Of a stretch of DNA of 64,000 nucleotides, positions 43,793 to 53,170 are shown one piece after another. The position numbers were made by a program, and so were the translations under genes. Positions within the stretch are counted from its first letter, which is position 1, and every line of letters starts with the position of its first letter. The notes beneath the pieces are model-generated. The model saw only the letters and a program-made list of their open reading frames with translations. It made no database searches and was not told where the DNA came from. The DNA is from Microseira sp041929235. GTDB lineage: Bacteria; Cyanobacteriota; Cyanobacteriia; Cyanobacteriales; Aerosakkonemataceae. The stretch lies in the NCBI RefSeq assembly GCF_041929235.1, contig NZ_JBHFNP010000192.1:1-64000 (forward strand), in the 5' to 3' direction.

Positions 43793-45937
43793 ATGGTTAA
43801 CACAACAGAAGCGATCGCCAGCAATTCCCCACTCGAAGAATTACTTCCCCTATTACAGCGTCTAGACCAATTGTTAGAACAAGCTATAGCCGCCGCACAA
43901 ATAGCTTATGGAACAGAAGCCGCACAATATCCCTATCGAGGACTGCACGTTAATCCAGAATAAACTCAACAGTTACTACAACGAAAACCAGCCGCACCAG
44001 TATTTGAACTAAACCATCAATTACCCACTCAACCTATTAGTAATTTAATTAAACAAGATTCGCGACTGGCACAGTTAATCCAGACTTTCGGACTGTCGGA
44101 TTTTGATATAGATATCATTGCGATCGCTCTCGCCCCCGAACTCGATCGCCGCTACGAACGCCTCTACGCCTATCTCCAAGATGATGTTAGATGCAAGCGT
44201 CCCAGCGTCGATCTTGCCCTCAATCTGCTTTGTGTTTCAGCCGCAGATAAATTAGCGCGACGCATCCATTTTTCTGCTGATGTGCCGCTGATTCGGCATG
44301 ATTTACTACACGTGGTTTCAGAAAGCGATCGCAGCAAATCTACGCTTCTCGCCCACGAATTGCACCTCGATGACCAAGTGGTTCGCTTTTTATTGCAACA
44401 ACCCGGACTGGACGCGCGACTTGCTCCTTTCTGCCAACTAATCAACCCTACCACTTGCCTCAACGATTTATACCTGAATCCTGAAGTAAAACAAGCTTTG
44501 GTAACCTTAGTTATCGAAGATTGGCAAGCACAAAAAACGCTACAAATTTATTTTCAAGGTTCAGATAGAGTCAGTAAACATCTCACCGCTGAAGCATTAG
44601 CTGCAGCAATCAAAGCTCCTTTGCTATCAGCAGACTTAGCCAAAATTGCAGATAACAAAGCTAATTTTGCACCCACTTTAAAGCTGATATGCCGCGAAGC
44701 TTGGTTTCAGAATGCCTTGCTTTACCTAGATGGACTGGATGCCTTGCTAAACGACCAGGCTATTCTGTATGAGGATCTGATGAGAGCGATCGCACAACAC
44801 AGAAGCATTACCATCCTAGCTGGCATCCAACCCTGGATACCTAATGCTGCTGTTCCAGTCGAAATGATAACCGTACCGTTTTCCATTCCCGACTTTGCCC
44901 AGCGTCGAATCTGCTGGCAAACTCAACTGACGACGGCAGGCATCTCGATCGATCCTACAGAATTAGATGCCCTAGCAGACCGCTTCCGCCTCACTCCCCA
45001 CCAAATTACCAATACCGTCAAAAGTACTTGTAAAGCAGCTCGTTGGCAAGCAGCGGCAGAGAAAAACACTTCCCATACTTTATTATTATTTGCATCTGCC
45101 CGCGCTCAATCCGGTCACGATTTGACCGCACTAGCACGGAAAATAGAGCCTCAATATACTTGGAATGATATTATTTTACCAGACGACCATCAGACCCAGC
45201 TCAGAGCAATCTGCAATCAAACCAAATATAGAAATCTCGTGCATGAAGAATGGGGTTTCGATCGCAAACTATCCCTCGGCAAAGGTTTGAACGTGCTGTT
45301 TTATGGACCACCTGGAACTGGTAAAACAATGGCGGCTGAAGTCATCGCTCGCGAATTGCAACTCGACCTTTATAAAATTGAATTGTCACAAATTGTCAGC
45401 AAATATATCGGTAAAACTGAGAAAAACCTCAACCGTATTTTTACCGCTGCGGCTAACTACAACGCCATTCTTTTATTTGATGAAGCAGATGCTTTATTTG
45501 GCAAACGTTCTGAAGTTCGGGATGCTCACGACCGTTATGCCAACATCGAGATTGGCTACCTGCTGCAAAAAATGGAAGAGTATGAAGGACTAGCAATTCT
45601 GACTACCAACCTCCGCAGCAATATGGACGATGCCTTTGTCCGGCGGCTGCGTTTCATTATCGAGTTTCCCTTCCCAAATGAAAAGCAACGCCGTCAAATC
45701 TGGGAAAAAGTTTGGCCCGATACAACGCCTTGCAGTTCAGACATAAACTTAGATTTCCTAGCGCGTCGCTTTGAAATCCCAGGCGCTCATATTCGGAATA
45801 TTGCGCTAGCAGCAGCTTTCTTAGCAGCAGACGATGGTAGAGTCATCAACATGGCTCACCTGCTCCAGGCTATTCGACGAGAATATCAGAAGCTTGGCAG
45901 AATTTTGATCGAAGAAGATATCCTTTTACCCAATTAA
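43793..45937 (+). pseudogene. eCIS AAA+ ATPase (Afp15-like) with in-frame TAA at codon 57
   Basis: From the ATG at 43793 the frame reads 714 codons with a TAA at 43961-43963 (YRGLHVNPE, stop, TQQLLQRKPAAPVFELNHQL). The rest is an intact Afp15-type ATPase. It has a winged N-terminal domain (TFGLSDFDIDIIAIALAPEL, DRRYERLYAYLQDD), a degenerate first ATPase-like region and a canonical AAA+ domain with Walker A FYGPPGTGKT, Walker B ILLFDEADALF, sensor TTNLRSNMD and arginine finger RRLRF. Afp15 is needed for particle maturation. Initiation at 44282 would still give a 551-residue ATPase. Confidence 0.85.
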
Positions 45938-46190
45938 TGGTGTGGTATTCCTTTAAATCAGCGTAATATCATGTCCGCTAGTATCGGACTCGTATGGTTA
46001 ATTGCGTCGTAGGGGCGGGTTTTACGAGAAATCTTTGATTTGGGGCGAATTGTATTGATAAACCCGCCCCGTCGCTGCAATGCCGCAGCAAGAGGACATG
46101 ATATAACCCACCAAGTTCCTGCACTAATGCCAATGGAGATGAGATACAATCTGCCCACAGGCATAAATTTTTTTCTTGTCTCGAACCTTT
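45938..46190. repeat. Nested inverted-repeat element
   Basis: The outer arms ATATCATGTCC (from 45966) and GGACATGATAT (46094-46104) enclose an inner hairpin, GTAGGGGCGGGTTTTA against AAACCCGCCCCGTCG. A similar outer pair (ATGATGTCCGGTAAATTACC / GGTAATCGACCGGACACGAT) is at 56081-56195. The inner hairpin resembles sequence at 61965-62032. No ORF; probably a composite of two small repeats upstream of the transporter operon. Confidence 0.6.
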
Positions 46191-47411
46191 ATGAAAAACT
46201 CTACTGCCCGTACCTCTGTCTTATTGGCTGCCTTGACTTTACTCATGACAGCTTGCACTCAATCGAATAACCCAACTGCCACCAACACCAGTCCTACAGG
46301 GACAGCAAGTGTTGCGGGGGGCATTCCAATTGGTGTTGCCTTAGCGCAAACTAGCAACGTGGCTTTACTGGGTCAAGAAGGCATCCAAGGAGCTAAAATT
46401 GCCGAAAAATATTTCAATGACAAAGGTGGCGTTGACGGCACTCCGATAAAATTGGTCGTGCAAGATACAGGCGGCGAAGAATCTGGCGCTATCAATGCTT
46501 TCAACATTCTGATTAATCAAAATAAAGTAGTAGGTATTGTTGGCCCTACGCTTTCCCAACAAGCCTTTAGTGCCGATCCGATTGCCGAACGCGCTAAAGT
46601 TCCCGTGATTGCTGCTTCCAATACTGCCAAAGGCATCCCCGAAATTGGTGATTATATCTCCCGCGTTTCTGCACCCGTTTCCATTGTTGCTCCCAATTCC
46701 ATCAAAGCGGCGCTCAAACTGAATCCAAAAATCAAGCGAGTGGCTGTGTTTTATGCACAAAACGACGCTTTTAGCAAGTCGGAAACCGAAATTTTTCAGC
46801 AAGTAGTTAAGGATCAAAAACTGGATTTAGTAACCGTACAAAAGTTCCAAACCAGTGACACTGATTTTCAAGCGCAAGCAACTAACGCGATTAACCTGAA
46901 ACCGGATTTAATTATTATTTCCGGCTTAGCTGCGGATGGGGGAAACTTAGTGCGGCAACTGCGAGAATTGGGCTATCAAGGTATCATTGTGGGCGGCAAC
47001 GGTTTCAATACATCTAATATATTCGCAGTGTGCCAAGCTCGCTGCAATGGGGTTTTGGTGGCTCAAGCGTATAGCCCCGAACACCCGAATGAGATTAACA
47101 AAACCTTCCGCAGTACTTATCTGGAACAATTCAAAAAAGAACCACCCCAGTTTAGCGCCCAAGGGTTTACAGCCGTGCAAGTATTTGTAGAAGCGCTCAA
47201 AGAAGTGGATAAAAAGAGCGATATTGCTAAAATGCCCCTGGAGCAATTGCGAACCGAATTGAACAAGCAGCTTTTAGTTGGAAAATACGATACTCCTTTG
47301 GGTCAAATTTCATTTACGCCAGTGGGAGATGTGGTTCAAAGTCAGTTTTATGTCGCACAACTGAAAGTCGATCCAGATGGGAAGAATGGCAAGTTTGTCT
47401 CGGTGAAATAG
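46191..47411 (+). CDS. Branched-chain/neutral amino-acid ABC transporter substrate-binding protein 1
   Basis: The protein has 406 residues from the ATG at 46191, with a lipoprotein signal (lipobox MTAC at about residue 21). It is a type I periplasmic binding protein (LivJ/NatB-like): IGVALAQTSNVALLGQEG, NDKGGVDGTPIKLVVQDTGG, IVGPTLSQQAFSADPIAE, IISGLAADGGNLVRQLRELG. It captures amino acids in the periplasm for the permeases downstream. It is followed after 10 bp by a close paralogue. Confidence 0.9.
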   Translation: MKNSTARTSVLLAALTLLMTACTQSNNPTATNTSPTGTASVAGGIPIGVALAQTSNVALLGQEGIQGAKIAEKYFNDKGGVDGTPIKLVVQDTGGEESGAINAFNILINQNKVVGIVGPTLSQQAFSADPIAERAKVPVIAASNTAKGIPEIGDYISRVSAPVSIVAPNSIKAALKLNPKIKRVAVFYAQNDAFSKSETEIFQQVVKDQKLDLVTVQKFQTSDTDFQAQATNAINLKPDLIIISGLAADGGNLVRQLRELGYQGIIVGGNGFNTSNIFAVCQARCNGVLVAQAYSPEHPNEINKTFRSTYLEQFKKEPPQFSAQGFTAVQVFVEALKEVDKKSDIAKMPLEQLRTELNKQLLVGKYDTPLGQISFTPVGDVVQSQFYVAQLKVDPDGKNGKFVSVK

Positions 47412-47421
47412 TTGATCGCTT

Positions 47422-48612
47422 ATGCAAAAACCATCTACCTGTGTATCTACCCTCCTAGCCACTATCGGATTATTGCTTTCTGCTTGCGGTCAGAATAACA
47501 CGAGCAATAATCCTGACAATTCTATTTTGATTGGCGTAGCTTTGGCGCAGACTAGCAACATTGCTTTAATCGGTCAGGAACAAGTTGCTGGGGCGAAAAT
47601 TGCCGAGGAGTATTTTAATCAGCAGGGTGGCATTAATGGCAAGCAAATTAAACTGGTGTTTCAAGATACTGGGGGAGACGAAACGGGAGCAATTAATGCT
47701 TTTAAAACCCTAATTAATAAGAATAAAGTAGTCGGGATTGTCGGACCGACTACTTCGCAACAGGGTTTTAGCGCGCATCCAGTGGCGGAGCGGGCAAAAG
47801 TGCCTGCGATCGCACCCTCCACCATCGCCAAAGGCATCCCCGAAATTGGCGATTTTATAGCGCGGGTTTCCCCCGGTCCCGACCTCGTAGTTCCCAAGTC
47901 GGTCAAAGCAGCACTTAAACTCAATCCAAAAATCAAAAAAGTCGCCGTATTTTACGCCCAAGACCAAGAAGCAATGGTCTATGAAACCAAAGTGTTTCAG
48001 AAAACGGTTACGCAACTGGAACTCGATATTGTAACGGTGCAAAAATTCCAAACCACAGATACTGACTTCCAAGCCCAAGCGACTGCTGCCATCAATTTTA
48101 AACCAGATTTGGCGATTATTTCCGGCCTGACGACAGATGGGGGAAACTTGGTGAAACAGTTGCGAGAATTGGGTTATAAAGGAGCGATCGTTGGCGGGAA
48201 TGGTTTCAGTACTTCTAATGTCTTTCCCGTGTGTAAAAACTTCTGCAACGGCATCCTAGTTGCCCAATATTATAATCCGGCGCTGCCCAGCGAAATTAAC
48301 AAATCTTTCGCTGCCACTTATCGTCAAAAATACCAAAAAGACCCCCCCCAATTTAGCGCCCAAACTTTCACAGCAGTTCAGGTATTTGTGGAAGCGCTAA
48401 AAGCAGTCGATAAACAATCTGACATTACTAAATTACCCCTAGAACAACTGCGGACAAAACTGAACAAACAAATCCTAGCTGGCAAGTACGAAACCCCATT
48501 AGGCGACATTGCCTTCACCCCAACAGGAGATATAATTCAGAAAGAATTCTCTGTCTCTAAAATTAAAATGGATGCCAATGGTAACAATGGTAAATTCTCA
48601 TTAATAAAATAG
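47422..48612 (+). CDS. Branched-chain/neutral amino-acid ABC transporter substrate-binding protein 2
   Basis: This 396-residue protein is similar along its whole length to the preceding one (IGVALAQTSNIALIGQEQVA, GINGKQIKLVFQDTGGDETG, IISGLTTDGGNLVKQLRELG). It also has a lipoprotein signal (LLSAC). The tandem pair most likely arose by gene duplication and may give two ligand specificities to one permease. The substitutions fall in the ligand-pocket region (APSTIAKGIPEIGDFIARVS against AASNTAKGIPEIGDYISRVS), which would fit divergence of specificity. Confidence 0.9.
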   Translation: MQKPSTCVSTLLATIGLLLSACGQNNTSNNPDNSILIGVALAQTSNIALIGQEQVAGAKIAEEYFNQQGGINGKQIKLVFQDTGGDETGAINAFKTLINKNKVVGIVGPTTSQQGFSAHPVAERAKVPAIAPSTIAKGIPEIGDFIARVSPGPDLVVPKSVKAALKLNPKIKKVAVFYAQDQEAMVYETKVFQKTVTQLELDIVTVQKFQTTDTDFQAQATAAINFKPDLAIISGLTTDGGNLVKQLRELGYKGAIVGGNGFSTSNVFPVCKNFCNGILVAQYYNPALPSEINKSFAATYRQKYQKDPPQFSAQTFTAVQVFVEALKAVDKQSDITKLPLEQLRTKLNKQILAGKYETPLGDIAFTPTGDIIQKEFSVSKIKMDANGNNGKFSLIK

Positions 48613-48622
48613 TAAAATAGGG

Positions 48623-48701
48623 AATGGGTAATGGCTAATTGCTAATCGCTAATAGTAAGAACCAATTAGCCATTAGCCATTAGCCATTAGCCATTAGCAA
48701 T
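48623..48701. repeat. CCATTAG/AATTGCT tandem repeat
   Basis: Several direct heptamers (GCCATTA) fill the gap between the second binding-protein gene and the permease start at 48702. Confidence 0.65.
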
Positions 48702-49652
48702 ATGTATTTAACTCTATTTATCCAACAAATTCTCAACGGTTTATCCATTGGCACCGTTTATGCAATTTTTGCATTAGGATACACCCTCATCTTCTCCATC
48801 TTAGGCATCATTAACTTTGCTCACGGGGCAATTTTTACCTTGGGCGCGTATTTCACCTATACATTGATGGGAGGAAGATTCGGTTTTAGCGGATTGCTTG
48901 CCAATGCTGCCTTACCCGTACAACTTCCATTTGCACTGGCGTTAATTTTAGGCAGCGCACTCGCCGGTTTAGTGGGAATTGCCATCGAACGCATTGCTTT
49001 TCGTCCTTTGCGGCGTAAGGGTTCAGATCCATTGCTGACTGTCGTTTCCAGCTTGGGAGTTGCCTTAGTAATTGTCAATTTAATCCAGTATTTAGTCGGT
49101 GCAGAAAACTACACCTTTCCAGGCGATACCTACGGCAACCTCCCTGCTGCGATTAACTTTGGTACGGCAGAAAACCCGATTCCGATTCGCACGGTTCAAC
49201 TGGTGATTTTTGGTGTATCTGTGGTGATTTTGGCAATTCTTACTTATTTCATCAATTACACCAAATACGGCAAGGCAATGCGTGCCGTCGCTGAAGATGC
49301 AACGACGGCGAGTTTGTTAGGAATTAACACAGACGGTTTTATTGTCCTGACATTTTTCATTAGCAGTTTTTTAGCAGGATTGGCAGGAACTTTGGTAGGT
49401 TCAAGCGTTAGCATCGCCGGGCCATATTTTGGCATTGCTTTTGGTTTAAAAGGTTTAGCTGTTATTGTTTTAGGAGGGTTGGGGAGTATTCCCGGTGCAG
49501 TGTTGGGGGGTTTGGTAATTGGAATTGTGGAAGCTTTTGTCCCTGCGGAATATTCGGCTTATAAAGATGCGGTGGCTTTTGGGATATTATTTATTATGCT
49601 CTTGGTTAGACCGCAAGGTTTGCTGGGGCGGCGTTTGATTCAAAAGGTGTAG
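48702..49652 (+). CDS. livH: Branched-chain amino-acid ABC permease, LivH type
   Basis: This 316-residue protein has about eight hydrophobic segments. The LivH pattern is clear: QQILNGLSIGTVYAIFALGY, GIINFAHGAIFTLGAYF, AIERIAFRPLRRKGSDPLLT, GKAMRAVAEDATTASLLGIN (EAA-like loop) and GLGSIPGAVLGGLVIGIVEA. It forms one half of the membrane channel with the LivM-type protein downstream. Its last ten codons and stop are included in a 64-bp tandem duplication. Confidence 0.92.
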   Translation: MYLTLFIQQILNGLSIGTVYAIFALGYTLIFSILGIINFAHGAIFTLGAYFTYTLMGGRFGFSGLLANAALPVQLPFALALILGSALAGLVGIAIERIAFRPLRRKGSDPLLTVVSSLGVALVIVNLIQYLVGAENYTFPGDTYGNLPAAINFGTAENPIPIRTVQLVIFGVSVVILAILTYFINYTKYGKAMRAVAEDATTASLLGINTDGFIVLTFFISSFLAGLAGTLVGSSVSIAGPYFGIAFGLKGLAVIVLGGLGSIPGAVLGGLVIGIVEAFVPAEYSAYKDAVAFGILFIMLLVRPQGLLGRRLIQKV

Positions 49653-49820
49653 CCGCGTAGGGTGCGTTAGCCAGCAGAGTACGGCACTGGGGCGGCGTTT
49701 GATTCAAAAGGTGTAGCCGCGTAGGGTGCGTTAGCCAGCAGAGTACGGCACGACATAGCGTAACGCACCACATAGCGTAACGCACCACATAGCGTAACGC
49801 ACCACATAGCGTAACGCACG
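49623..49820. repeat. 64-bp tandem duplication of the livH tail plus 17-bp repeats
   Basis: The stretch 49623-49686 (last codons, stop and 3' flank of the LivH-type gene) is repeated exactly at 49687-49750. It is followed by about four direct copies of CACATAGCGTAACGCAC up to 49820. The second copy contains a dead GRRLIQKV coding tail. Confidence 0.85.
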
Positions 49821-49993
49821 ACATTTTTAGCCCCTCACCCTTAAGGGTGGGGCTATACAAACTTGCGTCCGCAAGGCAAGGACTTGAGGGATATAGTAAA
49901 ACCACAAGGCTCTGCCTTGCACCACTCGTTCCCAGGATCTTGCCTGGGAACGAAATCCGGAGGCCTCGCCTCCATCTCAATCTAAAATCTACA

Positions 49994-50085
49994 GGACTTA
50001 CCCAGGGATACTAAATTTGGTAGATGGTGCGTTACGCTATCGCTAACGCACCCTACATATAGATAGAGGGTTTGCGTAAGTCCCG
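49994..50085. mobile_element. MITE-like element, second copy
   Basis: The left end GGACTTACCCA and right end TGCGTAAGTCCCG flank the core GATGGTGCGTTACGCTATCG, CTAACGCACCCTACATATAG. It is the same core as the element at 11658-11780. The left end has diverged at three positions. Confidence 0.65.
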
Positions 50086-50107
50086 ATCTAAAATCTAAAA
50101 TCCATTT

Positions 50108-51064
50108 ATGACTGAATTTTTCACCACTTACGGGCCTTTAATCGTCTCTATGGTATTGGGGGCGCTGCTGGGACTATCGCTTTACTTGCCTCTAATGACT
50201 GGGCAATTGTCTTTGGCGAGTCCTGGTTTTTATGCTTTGGGCGGGTACATTGCGGCAATTTTATCTACTAAAGTTTTTCCCACTCAAAGCGGTTTATTTC
50301 CGATTCCCTTGCTGTTATTGGAAATGCTAAGTGCTGCTGTATTTTCTGGGATTTTGGGCATTTTGGTAGGGATTCCAGCGCTACGTTTGCGGGGAATTTA
50401 TTTGGCACTGGCAACGATCGCTTTTGTAGAAGTGTTGCGGGTTTTGTCGCTGAATTTGGAAATTACCGGCGGTGCTGTGGGGATTTTTGGTATTCCCCAA
50501 CCTTTTTCAACCCCGATTGAATATTTGTGGATTGCATTGCCGTTGCTATTAATTAGTATGGTTTTACTTTATCGCCTTGAGGGGATCCGGGTAGGTCGGG
50601 CATTTACAGCTATTCGAGAAGATGAATTGGCTGCGGGGGCGATGGGAATTAACCCGACTTATTACAAGGTATTGGCGTTTACGCTGGGTGCGATTTTGGC
50701 AGGGGTTGTGGGTGCTATTAGCGCCCATTTTCTCAATACTTGGAATGCCCGCCAAGGGACGTTTGATGCGAGTATTATTTACTTAACTTCTGTTTTAATT
50801 GGGGGAAATAGGACTTTTGTGGGGCCGGTGTTGGGGGGTATGATATTTACAGCATTGCCGGAAATTTTAAGAGCGATCGCAGACGCTGGTGGTCTACCCA
50901 ACTGGTTAGCAGCATTCCTGCGCGACGGTCGTTTAATTATCTTCGGATTGCTGATCGTCTTGGGAACGATCTTTTTCCCTCAAGGTTTGGTAACGCCGGA
51001 TTTGTTTAAGAAACTCAGGCGGCGCCAAATTGAAGAGGACGCTCCCGACGCTCTGACACGGTGA
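50108..51064 (+). CDS. livM: Branched-chain amino-acid ABC permease, LivM type
   Basis: This 318-residue membrane protein has the LivM features: LSLYLPLMTGQLSLASPGFY, ALGGYIAAILSTK, GIPALRLRGIYLALATIAFV, GRAFTAIREDELAAGAMGIN and GGNRTFVGPVLGGMIFTALP. It partners the LivH-type permease. No livG or livF ATPase follows; the next gene is an NB-ARC regulator, so the ATPases must be encoded elsewhere. The 450 bp between livH and livM are filled with duplications and repeats. Confidence 0.92.
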   Translation: MTEFFTTYGPLIVSMVLGALLGLSLYLPLMTGQLSLASPGFYALGGYIAAILSTKVFPTQSGLFPIPLLLLEMLSAAVFSGILGILVGIPALRLRGIYLALATIAFVEVLRVLSLNLEITGGAVGIFGIPQPFSTPIEYLWIALPLLLISMVLLYRLEGIRVGRAFTAIREDELAAGAMGINPTYYKVLAFTLGAILAGVVGAISAHFLNTWNARQGTFDASIIYLTSVLIGGNRTFVGPVLGGMIFTALPEILRAIADAGGLPNWLAAFLRDGRLIIFGLLIVLGTIFFPQGLVTPDLFKKLRRRQIEEDAPDALTR

Positions 51065-51407
51065 CGCGGGGACACCCCATGGTAGGCGCCAGGGGATTCC
51101 AGCTATGTAGAATTTTCTTCATCAGAGCGCAACTTTTTTGCCCTCGATCAATTCATTCAAATCTCTTTATGTGAGAGAATAAATGGGGAAATCCCATTCT
51201 GTCAAGCTTAACTGTCAAGTTTTTTGTACCCGTCGTACTACTGTCTCCTATAATTTCCGGTTTCCCATCAAGGGAGAGGAGTTGAGAACGCAATTTTGAC
51301 GTTGGTTTAGGCAAAAGATCCGACTGGCGCGGTTTGGCGGGAAGTGAGAGCGGGCGAACATACACAAAAACTCACTTATAAGTATAGAATAAAATATATT
51401 CGCCTAG
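51065..51407. other. Gene-free stretch
   Basis: I see no ORF with coding character and no named repeat. The AT-rich sequence just before 51408 (TATAAGTATAGAATAAAATA) could hold the promoter of the NB-ARC gene. Confidence 0.4.
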
Positions 51408-53018
51408 ATGAGCCTAAGTACTGTGATTCCCCAAGATTTCCTGAAAGCGGTAGCAACTGAATACTTTGTGTCCGACAACGAGTTAGAAGTGTTGTCAATG
51501 GCGTTGCGGGGCGAACCGATTGTTGCGATCGCCAAAAAGCTAGACCTGACTCCGGAAGCAGTCCGCAAGAGACTCGGCGAGGTGTACAAGAAGTTTCGCA
51601 TTACCGGCGCAGGACCTGGGAAATTAGCCAAGTTGATGTCCCTGCTTGATTCGCTGCACCAAAAAAGCTTGAAGCGAGACAATTTAGTAAGCGCAGAGTC
51701 TGCTGTTGTTTACACTGAGCGATCGCGCTCTCGTCCCCGCCTCGACTGGGGAGAAGCGCCGGATGTTTCGGTTTTCTATGGTCGCACAGAAGAGCTGAAC
51801 ATGCTGAAGCGGTGGTGCGTGGATGATAAATGCCGCATCGTGGCGCTGTTGGGGATGACGGGAATTGGTAAAACTGCTTTATCGGTGAAGTTGGCGGAAG
51901 AAATTGGCGAGCAGTTTGATTATGTGATTTGGCGATCGCTGCGTCGCGCCCCTAGTATTGAGAACCTCTTAGATGACCTAATTCAATCTTTACCTGACGA
52001 GCGGGCAATTTATCAAACTTATAATAATGACGCTCGAATCGAGCGACTACTCGATTGTTTAAAAAAACATCGCTGCTTGATCGTACTCGATAACTTAGAA
52101 TCTCTGCTTTGCAGCGAAAATATTGCCGGACAATTTGAGGAAAAACATCAAGACTATGGCAAACTGCTAGAGCGGTTGGGAGAACGCCATCAAAGCTGCA
52201 TTGTGATTACCAGTCTGGAAAAGACTAAAGAAATTGCCTTCGCCGAAGGAGAAACCTTACCCGTTCGCTCCTATCAAGTTAAAGGGTTAGATCCGGTATA
52301 TGCCGAAAAGTTTTTACAAGAAAAACAGTTAGTCGATCGGCAACAATATGACTATCTGATTCGACACTATCGAGGAAACCCTTTAGCTTTAAAAATTGCT
52401 TCCACCACGATTAAAGAGCTATTTGGCGGCAAAATATCCGAATTTTTGGCGCAAAAAGTGACGTTAGTGCAGGATATTCGAGACTTAATCAAGCAACAAT
52501 ACGAACGGTTATCAGAACGCGAAAAAGAAATCGCCGGATGGCTAGCGATCGTCGGCAATCCACTGCCGTGGCAAGATATCAAATTAAATAGTTTACTCTT
52601 CGTCTCTGATGATGAGTTATTCGAGGCTTTAGAATCGCTGCAAAGACGCAATATGATCGAGCGAAATGCAGCAGGATTTACCTTTCCACCTGTTGTGATG
52701 GAGTATGTCCGAAACCAATTGAGCGATGGAATTACACGGGAAATTTATCAAGCAATTAAGCTGTCAAAAATTCAACAAATTAAAATGCTGAAAGCTTATT
52801 GTTTGGATATTCAAGAAGAAAGAGATGAGACTGTGGAATCCCTCATTCCTAACATCACGGACAAGATTATAGAAACCTTACGCAAGGTTTATCGAGAAGA
52901 CAGTGTTTTGCAAGAAAAGCTGAGTCAATTATGCTCAAAAATTGAAGAAAAGCCAATCGAAGAAATCGGGTATGCAGCAGATAATATTGATTATTTGATC
53001 GAGCAATTGTCAGATTAA
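51408..53018 (+). CDS. LuxR-like HTH / NB-ARC STAND ATPase
   Basis: This 536-residue protein has an N-terminal LuxR-type helix-turn-helix (residues 20-60: ELEVLSMALRGEPIVAIAKK, LDLTPEAVRKRLGEVYKKF), then FYGRTEELNMLKRW and an NB-ARC domain with Walker A GMTGIGKTALS, Walker B CLIVLDNLESLL and a GNPLALKIA motif. A helical C-terminus follows. Close relatives carry WD40 repeats after this region; here only about 120 residues follow, so it is a sensor-less or short form. It resembles the NB-ARC gene at 12954. Confidence 0.85.
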   Translation: MSLSTVIPQDFLKAVATEYFVSDNELEVLSMALRGEPIVAIAKKLDLTPEAVRKRLGEVYKKFRITGAGPGKLAKLMSLLDSLHQKSLKRDNLVSAESAVVYTERSRSRPRLDWGEAPDVSVFYGRTEELNMLKRWCVDDKCRIVALLGMTGIGKTALSVKLAEEIGEQFDYVIWRSLRRAPSIENLLDDLIQSLPDERAIYQTYNNDARIERLLDCLKKHRCLIVLDNLESLLCSENIAGQFEEKHQDYGKLLERLGERHQSCIVITSLEKTKEIAFAEGETLPVRSYQVKGLDPVYAEKFLQEKQLVDRQQYDYLIRHYRGNPLALKIASTTIKELFGGKISEFLAQKVTLVQDIRDLIKQQYERLSEREKEIAGWLAIVGNPLPWQDIKLNSLLFVSDDELFEALESLQRRNMIERNAAGFTFPPVVMEYVRNQLSDGITREIYQAIKLSKIQQIKMLKAYCLDIQEERDETVESLIPNITDKIIETLRKVYREDSVLQEKLSQLCSKIEEKPIEEIGYAADNIDYLIEQLSD

Positions 53019-53069
53019 AATTCAAGAAACTGGGTTTATGCTTGAATATCAATAGCGATAGCTCGTCCC

Positions 53070-53130
53070 TGGGGCACGGCAATCATAAAATCTTCATTTG
53101 GATGGAATATTTTGGATACCGTGCCCCTAC
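53070..53130. repeat. Hairpin repeat, GGGGCACGGC family
   Basis: The arms TGGGGCACGGC and CCGTGCCCCTA surround AATCATAAAATCTTCATTTG and so on. The arms and left loop are shared with the copies at 4879 and 8602. It is open in the frame of the kinase and would extend it by 43 residues if an earlier start were used. Confidence 0.7.
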
Positions 53131-53170
53131 CCTGTGGTTATCTGAATTGATTTATGTTCTTTCTCCGACT

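Noticed and set aside
21686..45937. Ordinary prophage
   Set aside because: No capsid, portal, terminase, integrase or lysis genes; DUF4157 and an Afp15-type ATPase are present.
48702..51064. Urea (urtBC) permeases
   Set aside because: The permeases look like general LivH/LivM and the binding proteins lack UrtA features; no urtDE follow.
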